Origin: Rhodamnia argentea
Lineage: Eukaryota; Streptophyta; Magnoliopsida; Myrtales; Myrtaceae
DNA: 64,000 nucleotides
NCBI RefSeq assembly: GCF_020921035.1
Contig: NC_063153.1
Location: 11,160,001 to 11,224,000, forward strand
Reading direction: 5' to 3'
Program-made: the position numbers and the translations under genes
Notes under the pieces: model-generated
What the model was told of the DNA's origin: nothing
The model's database searches: none
What the model saw: only the letters and a program-made list of their open reading frames with translations
Part shown: positions 34,835 through 45,398 of the stretch, piece after piece
How positions within the stretch are numbered: position 1 is the stretch's first letter
Layout: every line of letters begins with the position of its first letter

Positions 34835-34922
34835 CGTGGGCCCCATTAATACAATCTAACGGCTCCGAATTAAGTTATAAATCCTTTCCTTTTCGCGTCT
34901 CACTCACGGCCCGACATCTCGA
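34524..34922. other. Distal promoter region of the HSF gene with a GA tract
   Basis: A pure GA tract (34795-34831) lies about 340 bp upstream of the HSF start codon. The rest is unremarkable. Confidence 0.6.
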
Positions 34923-34940
34923 GAAAATTCTAGAATTTTC
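34923..34940 (+). promoter_or_regulatory. Perfect four-unit heat shock element
   Basis: Units GAA, TTC, GAA and TTC occur at 34923, 34928, 34933 and 34938 with exact 2-base gaps, the ideal alternating nGAAn array that HSF trimers bind. It lies 228 bp before the HSF start codon. Confidence 0.9.
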
Positions 34941-34986
34941 ACTCTCCAAGTCAAACCTTTGACCAAAAGAACACTGCCACCTGTCG

Positions 34987-34994
34987 GAAGCTTC
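34987..34994 (+). promoter_or_regulatory. Second, two-unit heat shock element
   Basis: GAAGCTTC is one GAA/TTC pair with a 2-base gap, about 50 bp downstream of the four-unit element. Alone it would be weak; next to the larger array it could help cooperative binding. Confidence 0.55.
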
Positions 34995-35071
34995 TCACAC
35001 TCTCTCAGACACAGAAAGTTGACACCGACATATCTCCGTGCCTCTCTCTAGATTTTTCCTCTCCCAACCTT

Positions 35072-35079
35072 ACATATAA
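35072..35079 (+). promoter_or_regulatory. Probable TATA box of the HSF gene
   Basis: ACATATAA lies about 90 bp upstream of the start codon, followed by a CT-rich leader (35088-35107). Its distance to the heat shock element (about 135 bp) is typical for heat-inducible plant promoters. Confidence 0.55.
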
Positions 35080-35167
35080 CCGAAGTCGCTCTCTCTCCCC
35101 TCTCCCCCGACAATGGAACCAAGATCAAGAATCGCGTAGCCGAAGAAGAAAGAAAAATAACCAAGAA

Positions 35168-36746
35168 ATGCCACCGATGGACAGAGTGATTGTGATCAAA
35201 GAAGAAGATCAAGATCAAGAACATGAAGATGTGATCATATGCTCAAGTGGGTCGTCGTCGTCGTCGAAGAACTCGACCGCTCCGAGGCCAATTGAGGGGC
35301 TCCACGAGGTGGGGCCGCCGCCGTTCCTGATGAAGACGTTCGAGATGGTGGAGGATCCGTCGACGGACGCCGTCGTGTCGTGGAGCGGAGGGAAGAACAG
35401 CTTCATCGTCTGGGATTCCCACCGGTTCGCCTCCACTCTGCTTCCCAAGTACTTCAAGCACAGTAACTTCTCTAGCTTCATCCGACAGCTCAATACTTAC
35501 GTAAGTGTTTGATCAAATTCTCGAATCACCTACCTTTGATTTTTGTCTTCAGTTCGTCATTTTCGGGGAATCTGGTAATGATTTTGGCATGTCCATGCTC
35601 TTGAGTTTGCTTTAGGACGAATGAAGGTTCTGTTTCTGGTTTTGGTTTTGGAGTCTGCTTCAGTTAGTTTAGCAACCCCTCAGCGAGTAGTGATTAGGCT
35701 GACTACTGATCAACTCTGATATTACAGCAATCGAACTGCATTAAGATCGAGAAGTGAAATTTCACTTTTTATCCAGTGTCCATTTCCTATTTTGAAGTGG
35801 ATGAAGTGATCTGTTTGTTTGAATTGTAATGTAGCTTGAGTAGTTCTTTAATTCTGCTCAGATGACGAAACTTAGCCAAAACTTGAACACTACCTCATTA
35901 AATAAAGCTGGGGGAGATCAATCACCTATGAAGTTTTACTGACGTATGAAATTTATGCAGGGATTTAGGAAGGTGGATCCAGACAGATGGGAATTCGCAA
36001 ATGAAGGTTTCTTGGGAGGCCAGAAGCATCTGCTCAAGACCATCAAGAGGAGGAGGAACGTCGCGCAGAATCAGCAGCAGCATGGAGCAGCGGCCTGCAT
36101 CGAATTGGGAGAGTTTGGATTGGAAGGCGAGCTCGAGAGGCTGAGACGGGACCGCAACTTGTTGATGTCCGAAATTGTGAAACTGAAGCAGCAGCAACAG
36201 CACTCAAGGGGCCTGATCACAGCAATGGAAGATAGGTTGCAGAGAACAGAGAAGAAGCAGCAGCAGATGCTGACTTTCCTTGCTAAAGCGCTCAATAACC
36301 CTTCCTTCGTTCAGAACTTGTCACAAAGAAAGGAATTGCAGAGTCTTGGCATGAGAAGGAAGCGGAGATTGACTGCTAGCCCGAGCGAGGAGAATTTGCA
36401 AGCAAACCAAGATCTGGAAGAGTTGGCATCGGCTGAATCCGATATGGAGGCACTTCTCTATGGCGCCTTGGACAACGAATCAAGGATCGACATTGAAGAC
36501 CCAATCGGGAGTTCGATGCCGGGGACCATTAACGATGAGTTGGATACCGTGAATGCAACGATCTGGGAGGAACTACTGAATGAAGACATGATTCCAGGCA
36601 ATCCGGAGGAAGTGTTACCCCTCGGCGACGATGAGGAGTCGGAGATCGAGGTGGAAATGGAGGATTTGGTTGAAAATCCTCTGGACTGGGGAGAGGACTT
36701 GAAAGAGCTGGTGGACCAAATAGGTTATCTCGGATCGACGCCGTGA
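35168..36746 (+). CDS. HSFA2: Class A heat shock transcription factor, HSFA2-like
   Basis: Two exons, 35168-35500 and 35961-36746, give 372 aa. The intron sits inside the DNA-binding domain after LNTY, the fixed intron site of plant HSF genes. The DNA-binding domain covers about 50-143 and contains [18 protein letters not shown] and [11 protein letters not shown], continuing with [18 protein letters not shown]. The HR-A/B coiled coil lies at about 160-225 with the long class A insert. The nuclear import signal is RRKRR (243-247). Activator (AHA) motifs are [10 protein letters not shown] (312-321) and [10 protein letters not shown] (353-362), and the C-terminal export signal is LVDQIGYL. The ending [11 protein letters not shown] matches HSFA2 closely. 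HSFA2 is the main heat-induced amplifier of heat shock gene expression and thermomemory. The heat shock elements upstream fit induction by other HSFs and by itself. A poly(A) signal AATAAA is at 36827. HSFA6/A7 relatives are the main alternative. Confidence 0.92.
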
Positions 36747-37834
36747 TAGATGTTCACTGAATTGGTCTTTCACTGCAACACAACCACCACTCCTGACTAT
36801 ATATGAAGATTTGTGGTAGGTCATCAAATAAAATCCATGTCCTTAGTCGTTTCTCTCTTCGAGTGTGTAATGAAATTATGTATTTGTGTGCTAGTCTTGG
36901 CTTGTTATCTGATATAGGAGTGTGTTGAGCAGGAGGGAATGGTTGAGTCAAAAGTTGCAGTGGGGGACCAAATATCAAATGTTGCTTGCCTGCTTGCTGG
37001 CTGGTTTCTCTGTATCCTTAATTCTGTGGTTTGTCTAGTATTTGCTGATGTTAATGTTGAATAAGTTCTTGCTGGTTTTGATTTTTCCTGTTCTTTGATT
37101 CATTTTTGCAGGTGGATTTGGTCGAAAGACTTGTCGAAGCCTCTCCAAATTACAAAGCCCAATTCATGATCCTCGCAGTTCTTTTCTTTCCACACCATCA
37201 GATTCTCTTATTCATTCCAAGCTAAGATTGTACAGATTTTGTTTGTTCCATGTAAATTCTTGGTTGACTGAGCCAGCAGATTCATGTTAAAAAATTGGGC
37301 TGTTCTAGTTCTTTTTTTTTTTTTTTGGCGAAACTTGTTTTGGCCCCTCTTTATAGTTCTGTAGGAGATGAAGAGATTGATGATCCAAAACAGAGAGCTC
37401 TCGATAGTATAGGATCGAGAGAAGGTGACTGACTGTTCCGTCGCTCTCGGCAAAGCGACAGGACATCTTGGACCACCAATTTGTTTCTAACAAAGCCAGA
37501 TTACCTGCTTATCCGGTTTATATGAAATCAATAAAAGTGCACCTAAATAAATTTAAAAAGAAAAGTTGACATTTTTTTTCAAAAAGTATGGTTATCATAT
37601 TCTTAGTAGAAAAAGTCAATTTCATAATCTATGGCCTAAATTACCTGACCATTAATAATAATTAAGATGAAATCCATCGGACGCGCAATAATTAATTGTT
37701 TTTACGTGTTTGAGAGCTAAACGGCTTTAACTTATTTGTGATAATACTATCAAAACCTTACTTCCAACAAATTTAACCACGTTTCGTGTAGACAACATTT
37801 ATGTAAAAAGTTGTGCCACACGTAATTAGGCTCA
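36747..37834. other. HSF 3' region and spacer
   Basis: The HSF 3' untranslated region comes first. A strong acceptor-like site, 'tttttgcag' followed by GTGGATTTGG at 37111-37122, may mark an intron in a longer 3' untranslated region. No further gene is seen. Confidence 0.4.
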
Positions 37835-38620
37835 ATATAAAAAAAAAACTCTAACTTTAGAGATATAAAAAAAAATATCTCATAAAAAATCTCTAATTTT
37901 TACTTTTGTTCTAATTATATTCTAAACTTTTACTTTTATACAATTCTACCGGCTTAGTACAAAAAAAAATCATCTATTTTAGCATATGTCTCAATTATAT
38001 TTAAATTTTTTTGTCTTATAAAAAACCTTCAATTTTTACTTTTATTTCAATTTTACCACGATTAGCCTTTCGTCTATAATCACCCTCGGTTAATCCTATG
38101 TGGTATTTTTACATCGTTATTAAATTACACCTTAGCAAAGCCGACATGAAAAAAATTCTTAAACTTCTCTTCCGTTATTTGCTTCTTATATATTGCCCGG
38201 AGATACAAAATCACTCAAGACGACACGTTTCATATTCTATTCGGCACTCAACGGCTCAAAGAATGGCTAGATTAGGGATATTTAGACGAACCATCTAAAA
38301 TCTCGTCGTCTCTAAAACCTACTATTTCTAAATTTCAAAGATTCATCGGTAAGTTTGGCGAGAAAATTCGGGTCGCATAAGATTAATTAACGATAATTAT
38401 GGACGGAAGGATGATGGTGGTAGAATTAGGGTAAAAGTAAAAGTTGTGAATTTTTTATGAGACAAAAAAAATTTCGAATATAATCGAAGATATATACTAA
38501 AGTTAAGGTTTTTTGGATATTAAATAGGTAGAATGGTATAAAAATCAAAGTTGAGAATTTTTTATGACATCAAAAAAGAATTTGGACATAATTATCAGAG
38601 ATTTTATTGGGTATTAGACC
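37835..38620. mobile_element. Long inverted-repeat (foldback/Mutator-like) element
   Basis: A left arm (about 37835-38100) and a right arm (about 38370-38620) are inverted copies. Words such as 'tttttacttttatttcaatt', 'ttgtcttataaaaaa' and 'tcgtctataatcaccct' reappear complemented on the right. Each arm contains repeated subunits of about 95 bp. The interior (38110-38360) carries no recognisable coding sequence. Long arms with internal subrepeats fit foldback or Mutator-like elements; borders are approximate. Confidence 0.6.
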
Positions 38621-38800
38621 CAAATGATTCTTATTAAATAAACAAAAAAAAATTAAAAAAAAGTGGTGGTTCAGTCGGACTCAGCCCATTGGACCACGGC
38701 GGGACTGGGCGGCACCGGCCCGTTGTCCTTCCACTGCCGAGAGCGGGAGGTTAACGCTGCTCTGTGAAACCAGCCTGACGCGGACCCCGCCACTCTAGGA

Positions 38801-38995
38801 ACCACGTGGCCCGAGCCTTCGCACGAACCACGTGGCACAACTCTCGGCTTGGAGCGGGCGGGCCAGCGAGAAGCAGCACCAGACCCGGCCCAAAGGATCC
38901 GAGCCCATGTTCCACCACAGTAATGCCCCCACTCGGGTCACAAGCTCCCGTGACTGAGCTCGGCAAACTAAACGCACCAGCACGCGGTTTATAAA
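38801..38995 (+). promoter_or_regulatory. GC-rich island with paired G-boxes and a TATA box
   Basis: ACCACGTGGC occurs at 38801-38810 and again at 38827-38836, exactly 26 bp apart and in a palindromic form bound by bZIP and bHLH factors. A TATAAA follows at 38990-38995. No large gene starts here, only the small open frame at 39022. Confidence 0.45.
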
Positions 38996-39021
38996 CTAAA
39001 CGCAGTGTGCGAGAAGTCCCG

Positions 39022-39147
39022 ATGTGGGACATGCGGAGCTTCTTCTCCAAAGCATTTTCCTCCGACGAAGCACGAAACAAAATGAGAGAGCGGCTGCGTC
39101 GTCGGCCAAAGGAGACACATGACAATGAGGGACGTCCAGTCGTTTAA
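39022..39147 (+). CDS. Possible small open frame behind the paired G-boxes
   Basis: An ATG 27 bp after the TATAAA at 38990 opens a 41-residue frame that begins MWDMRSFFSKAFSSDEARN. It then becomes strongly basic (MRERLRRRPKET) and ends at a TAA. A second in-frame ATG is at 39031. I know no family like it. There is no signal peptide or membrane helix, and the basic stretch could suit nucleic acid or membrane binding. The promoter-like island upstream is the only reason to list it. It may equally be chance, or part of an eroded gene. Confidence 0.2.
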   Translation: MWDMRSFFSKAFSSDEARNKMRERLRRRPKETHDNEGRPVV

Positions 39148-40016
39148 TGATTTTTCCTCTTCGCGAACATGGTAAAGGATGTGACGAAAAGGTAGCATCG
39201 GGGCAAGAATTTGTCTCGTGAAAAAAGCTTTGCGGCATAAATGGAGGAGGAGGAGAAGTGTTTAGTCTTTCATTCTGAAGTGGAGTTGCCAACCATCACG
39301 TGGACTTTTACGCTCTCTCCGGTTTCGGTCTTACATCTTAACTCAGCTCCACTCGGGTTCTAGCTCGTAGTGCGCAGATGCTGATGATTCTTTCATGATG
39401 AAACTCGAGGGAAAAAATGAAGTTATCTGCAACAATCAGATGCCCCTGCAAAATGGAGTCGCAGCCGATGGCATGGATTCCCGTCTGATTCAAGCAGAGG
39501 CCCAGCAAAACTTCTCTTTACACGACATGCTAACGTACCAAATAATCCTCGACACTCGAGAACCATAAAACTGTCTGCATTGTAGATTGCTGGAGTCTTA
39601 ACTCAGACTGCACCGGTTTCGCCATTCTTGGCTGGATTGATGGCAAGGCTCTCTCAAAGTAGCCGCCATGGCCTGAGCAGAAGATGAAACACGTACCTGC
39701 AACTCGGGACCTCGAGCTTCCCCAAGAGGGAGTTGAATACGAAGGAGAAACACATTTCGTTTTAGGATGCTGAACTTAGATGATTTTTAAATGTGAACCT
39801 GGGGGGACTATCCCTTGAGTGACGAGCATCACCTCCAAATCCAATGCTGCAACCTCTAGGAATCTCAGTTTGCTTTGTGCTTAATCTTCAAATGCGAAAA
39901 AATTACAGGAAGAACTGTCTACAGGTCAATTTAAACTCTTTGAAACCAACAAGTTGTTGAACTTACATTACCCACAAATGAAAACCAAAAGGCACGAAGG
40001 ACAACTACATGAATCT
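39148..40016. other. Spacer and 3' flank of the IQD gene
   Basis: No gene seen. The right half should contain the 3' untranslated region of the minus-strand gene ending at 40017. Confidence 0.45.
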
Positions 40017-42220
40017 CTAATAGTACAAGCAATTCTCCCTCTCCATCACTTTCAAATTCCTATCCAACCTGGTCGTCTGATTAAGTGGCCTCGAGAAATT
40101 CATCATTGAGGGCTTGCAACCAGCACTGCTTTTGAAATCCCCATTGCCACATAACCCTGCTGTAAGTGCGAGAAACTGAAACTCATCCATGGATTGTCTC
40201 TGTACCCTCCTCGACAGATGACTTCCAGTCTTCTGCTTTGCCTTGGTAGATTCGGTCAAGTTCATGTAACTTGGCTTCCCATAGCTACCACCATCCATTT
40301 TGTCCGATGTCAAGCCATTGTTTCCTGAAGCCAGGGTCATAGGCGTACAGAATGAAGACGAAGGCGAGCTCTCATCATAGAGGTAGTCGGAACTCGGGCT
40401 CGAGGATGACCGAGTGGCACGTCCAGCTAGGGGAGGCTTTGCGGAAATTCTAGTGGTCATGTTATTCTTCCGAACTTTAACACAAGGTGGTTCGGAAGAT
40501 TTTGATTGTGCGCCCAGAGGAGAATCTGAGAAAGTCTTCGTAGCGGCAGTTGTTTCCAAGGCTTCGGAATTGGATTGCTCCATCAATCTGGTCTCCCATG
40601 GCTTGGCTGACATCCACCGTTCTAACCAGCTCCAATTCCAGCTGTTTTTGTCAAACTCATAAGACTTGAGAGCAGGCACTGACCCAAGTGATCTGGAATT
40701 TGAATCGCCATTTGATTTCCACTGCCCCATGTGCAAGCATTATCGAAGAATTACTCAGCCGGCTTATGCCAAAGATTAGGTTGCGATAATAAGAGATTAA
40801 AATGTCATCAAACCTTGATCTACGTACCTTTTGAGCAAGGGCGTATGCAATTGCTCTCTCTCTTTTGAAAGCTCCTTCTTGCCTCATTTGTAACTTTGCT
40901 TTGACATCTTCGAGTGTTCCCTTACTGTCACACCACCCTTCCTGAAAATTAAAGATGCCATAATTTTGACTTCTAAGTTCATGAAGTTTCTTGAATTGAA
41001 CAAACAATCATGATCATCTCAGGCATATACATGCTTTCGGATATTTAATACCTCAGCTTGTTTTAAGAGATCAGCCTTGCTTCGATGCTCATCAAGAATC
41101 CGTTGCACCGCTTGGCCCTCAATGGACATTCGGACACGGCGTGCCCTCACTCGGGCCTGGACTCGAACAAGAGCCTGCATGCATCTCAGTGTTACAGCCG
41201 CCTGCTTCCTCACTTGCCTCCCACGAACTAAAGCTTGAAGTCTCACGATTCCTTTCAAGGCCTTCAATGCCCTTCTGGCCTGCATTTCACTTGCACATAA
41301 ATCTATGAGAAAAGAACCCCTTTCCAGATGGATATCCAAATTCTGATTCCTAGTAAACATTATCAATCTTACTCCAACATAATCTTATCTGAAAGCTCAT
41401 TACAACCTTCTCCATTCTCAAGCATCATATTAAATACTCAATTCAAGTTTCAACAATCAACTATTGCTGCTCTGTCGTCTATAGAGGGCAAAAACGTAAC
41501 AGCAACCCAAGCGCAACAAAACCGGCTGCTTTAAAACCAAACCACATCATTTCGCATTCTCACAAAATGGGTGCACAAAATATAGAGAACTGTAGCATAA
41601 TGATTCAGGAAAAGTTACAAGTTTTACGACTAAACCAATAGTTTCCGATCACAGAATGCAAATATGAATCAGCTAAAGTCAGGGGACTAAGTCAAAAGAC
41701 CATCTCCACAGTTTTTCCAACATCAAGCATCACAATATGAAGAGATTAAAACACTTTCAAGAAGAGAACCATGACCGACCCACTCACCAAGAATCCGCGG
41801 AAAGCGGTCTGAATCCTAATGGCAGCCCATTCCTGCCTCACAACCCTGAAGTCCTTAGGAGGAGCTCGAATAACAGTTGCCATCGCAGCAGAAAAGGCAC
41901 TAGCAAGTGGTGATGAACCCCTGTTAGATCCCTCAGATGCTGCGTAGTGTTTCTCTTTGAATGTACTCCATGAAGACCCCAGATCTCCTGATGAGCCCCT
42001 CCATAGCTTCCATTTCTTTCCCTTAGAGCTTCCCTTTTGCTGTAGAGAGAGAGAGAGAGAGTGGATGAGCTTAGGCCTATAAAACAGTGTGCAGTAGCAA
42101 GATCGAAGATTTCAAAGTTGCAAACTTTTCTCAAGGGTGATGATTGAGACTTACATGGTCTTCTTTCTCGGGTTTCTTGTGAGCTATAAGAGCTTTCACC
42201 CATTTGCCTGAAGCACCCAT
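40017..42220 (-). CDS. IQ67-domain calmodulin-binding protein, IQD6/7/8-like
   Basis: Five exons: 42220-42155, 42039-41788, 41279-41052, 40941-40828 and 40721-40017. All joins keep frame and give 454 aa. The start [19 protein letters not shown] and the block [10 protein letters not shown] match the IQD6/7/8 clade. The IQ67 domain spans about 92-160: an IQ motif in [19 protein letters not shown], then [20 protein letters not shown], then [20 protein letters not shown], with the conserved phase-0 intron between exons 2 and 3. Downstream blocks shared with the clade are [46 protein letters not shown] and [12 protein letters not shown] proteins bind calmodulin through the IQ67 region and act as basic scaffolds at microtubules and the plasma membrane, shaping cell growth and division plane. 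The Gln often found before the exon 5 Trp in relatives is absent because the acceptor CAG ends just there. Confidence 0.92.
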
Positions 42221-42607
42221 TTGTGCAGAAACGCTAACTTCAGAAAAGAGCTTGCAACACCTCAAAGATCAAAACTTTCTTTTGGTAATATGATCTTCCA
42301 CCCCGACAATGGCGACAAGAGCTCACATGGAGGGAAGAGGAGGTCTCGCTATGCAATAAAATGACTTGAAAGATCTCAAGAACCCAGTTTCAGACTGGAA
42401 ACTCAAGTGACAGACAAGATGTGAAGCAGCAGTCAAAAGGGTGACAGCAGAAAGAGAAGAAAAAGAAGAAGATGGGCAATAAAGAGAGAGTTGAGAGTCG
42501 AGACGAGAATTGAGTAACTATGAAGCTCCACAAAAAGCAAAGATTGCCCTTGGAGAAGAGAAAAGTAGATGGTGGCACATTTAAATCAGAGAGAGAGAGA
42601 GAGAGAG
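42221..42607 (-). promoter_or_regulatory. Upstream region of the IQD gene with a GA/CT tract
   Basis: A GA tract lies at 42590-42607, about 370 bp before the start codon, and another (42046-42061) lies inside intron 1, right next to the exon 2 acceptor. No TATA box was chosen. Confidence 0.55.
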
Positions 42608-45398
42608 GGTTTAGTTCCAGAAGTGCTGGCTTTAGGGGGTCTTGGTCGTGGGTTGGTTTTGTGCAGCGTGCAGAGAATCAGGCCAGGCCAGTACAATGGT
42701 CCGAAATCCAACGAGCCCTTCGTGGGGTGCGATGGGTTTTGAAATTCAAAAAGCAACAAATGGAGACAAAGAAAAGCATCGTCCCGCTCGAATCCATAGC
42801 CAACGCCTTGTGCTTCTGCATTATTTTTCTGTCTCGGCATCTGAAAACTTGAACACTGTACTCGGTGGAAACAAAATTTCTTGTTTAAAGTTTGCTATTA
42901 TTGAAGAAGCCCACGTCCTACTGGGAGGAAAGACAAAAATATGGCAAGGAAAGGTTAATTTCTGTTCATGAAAAGGCACGTCCCGTTTGGAAAAGAGAAC
43001 AAAAAGAAGGGGACAAGGAAATCTCTCGAGTCAGTGCTGTCAAAGATCTGGGTGTCTTGCTTGAACGAGGGAAGAGGAGGAGGGGCCTCATGACTTTTGG
43101 TTGCACGATCTCGCCTTGTCAAAACTTTTGGAGCCCTTTCAAATTTTGAGCGAGATGATCGGAAACAGTGTGTTGTTTTGACCTTTTCTATTCCTGCGAG
43201 CAAGGAATGACGTTTGTTGATGACTTGAGTCTTCCATCCATTATCAGAATTCGATCTATACGCAATGATCATAGCGCATACTCTTGTTACGATTTAATAA
43301 GTAACGAGATAGAATGTCCGTGAAAAGTGAAAACAACTTGAAAGTTATTTTTGATAGAATCCGAATTCGTGACTCTGCTTTCAAAAGCGGAGTTTGATGT
43401 CAGAACTGCCGTTACTTGTGCGTGATTTCGAGTCATTCTAACTACGGGAAGGATTATGGACTGTTTCTAATGGAATGACTCGTTCTGTTATTCTTATTGG
43501 TACAATAAAGTAAAATGCTTCAAACATTATTCTCGACAAAAATACGGTAGAACTACGTTCCTATACCATATCGACACTTTAATGCTCTGTCTATATGTGA
43601 AGTTTACTTACATGGGAACACTTAATACGTTGAATTGACGGTCAAATATGTCCATTTACATTCTCTCTCGATTATGCATTTGCGACAGTCTTCTTATCAG
43701 TAGTATAATGTTTTAGCACTCGGGTCGGGTGTAATTCTTCTTTTATCAGTGTCATTAACACAGAAATGGAAAAAACCTGTTGAATCACAGGAATCCAAGG
43801 AAGAAATTCGGCACGATGCAACTCCATATTTTAAATCATCGTCTGTCTAACAGAACATCTATCCGAAGATCGGGTGTCTCCTGTCGTGGACCGTGCCAAG
43901 AAAGGGACAAGAGAGAGGTGAAAACTTTCAAACACCCGGGTGCAAATTATGTTGTCGTCCCTCGTGATTACATATAAAAGAAAAAAACGGTTTGGATCTT
44001 CTACGTCTGTCAGGCGTTGACGCCTTGGGCTTTCTGCTCTCCCCCTTTGGTTTTGTCACCATCCCTTGGTGTTAACACTATTTAATATGGGAGATGGTCC
44101 TGACTCCTGACATACCCAACTGAAAATCTTTCAAGAATTCCATCAAAATTCGACAATAATTTCAAGCACCTAACGTACAGAACTCCATATGGACTTGGTA
44201 TGAAATTCAGTCGATAACAAAATGGGAAGAGGGCGACTTGACATCGACCGGGCCAGGGAAAAGTAGTGTTAAAGGAGAGCGTGGAGCGACATTTCAAACC
44301 ACGATGAGAGAAGAAGACAATCTGTGTTTGGTGGCCTTCACAAACTCCCATGCCAACACCAATGTGCTATTAGGACTGTACTCGGAATCAGCATCACATA
44401 CTTCAGTAGTCTTTCTTAATTACCTAATCCCATTGAAGTCGGCTTGAAATCCACGGGGGTTTCGGTGATTTGGGCAGTCTCGGGAAGTTAGTTAGCACAT
44501 ACCGGTAGTCGGTGCAGAGGGACATCGCGATTGCATCTATTTTAGGCGCAGAACCATGGAAGATCCGACCTAGATGACGGTCCGATAGATGGGAAAAGGA
44601 TCTTGGCATGAATGATTCACCTACTATGAAATCTGCTGATCAACTCAATGGTTCAGTTACTTGATGACACGCATCACGCATGCCCTTTCTGGGGACCAAC
44701 TCCACTTACATCAAGCCATAGCGAAGGGAAGACAGAGGCCAGCTCAGAAAGGAGCCCCTTCGCACATGCATGCAGCTCTCTGAAAGAGTCAAAATGGCAC
44801 CCTCTATGGCCTTTTCCTGAGCTTGAAATGGATGTATCAGTTGAAAGGATGGTCCATTGTTCATTTACACCTGCAATACTTGTAACTCAGGGCACCGCAT
44901 ATTTTTCTTGGAGACCCCTGTCCACCCCATAACTTCACTTATGCAAAGGGAACAACTACTCTTTCAAGAGGAAGTGTGAAATCGAGCTCACGTATTTGTA
45001 GGGCAAGTTGCTAAAGAAAATAACTAACCTCTTTTGTCGGTTCACCATGCGATTGCCAATGTTAGACTAGCCGACGGCGATGGGGCTATTGCTAGCTAAT
45101 GTAGCGCAAGATTTTCGAGATAAACTTCCATATTCACAGAAAGAATCTCTTAGAGTCAATAATATCTGACAAATGTAATCGGAACAGAAAGTTGTGGTAC
45201 TCTGGCAAAGATGAGGTGAGTTCTCTCAAAGAAGGAATGGACTCTGATATTTCATGCCCTCCAGGAAAATGGATAGGCAATGGACTATAACTGTACACCC
45301 TACCCCTTCAAAAGAATAAGCACCAAACAGATCATGCACAAGAATGTGAGCGAGACTTATGGCGTCTAACGTTGAACTGTGCTAACTCTGTATTAGCT
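42608..45398. other. Spacer, no gene recognised
   Basis: Mixed composition. Open stretches at 44082-44350, 44424-44609 (minus) and 44648-44932 (plus) have a partly coding-like feel but match nothing I know and do not chain through splice sites. The part right of about 45150 is the likely 3' untranslated region of the NIPA9-like gene. Confidence 0.4.
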
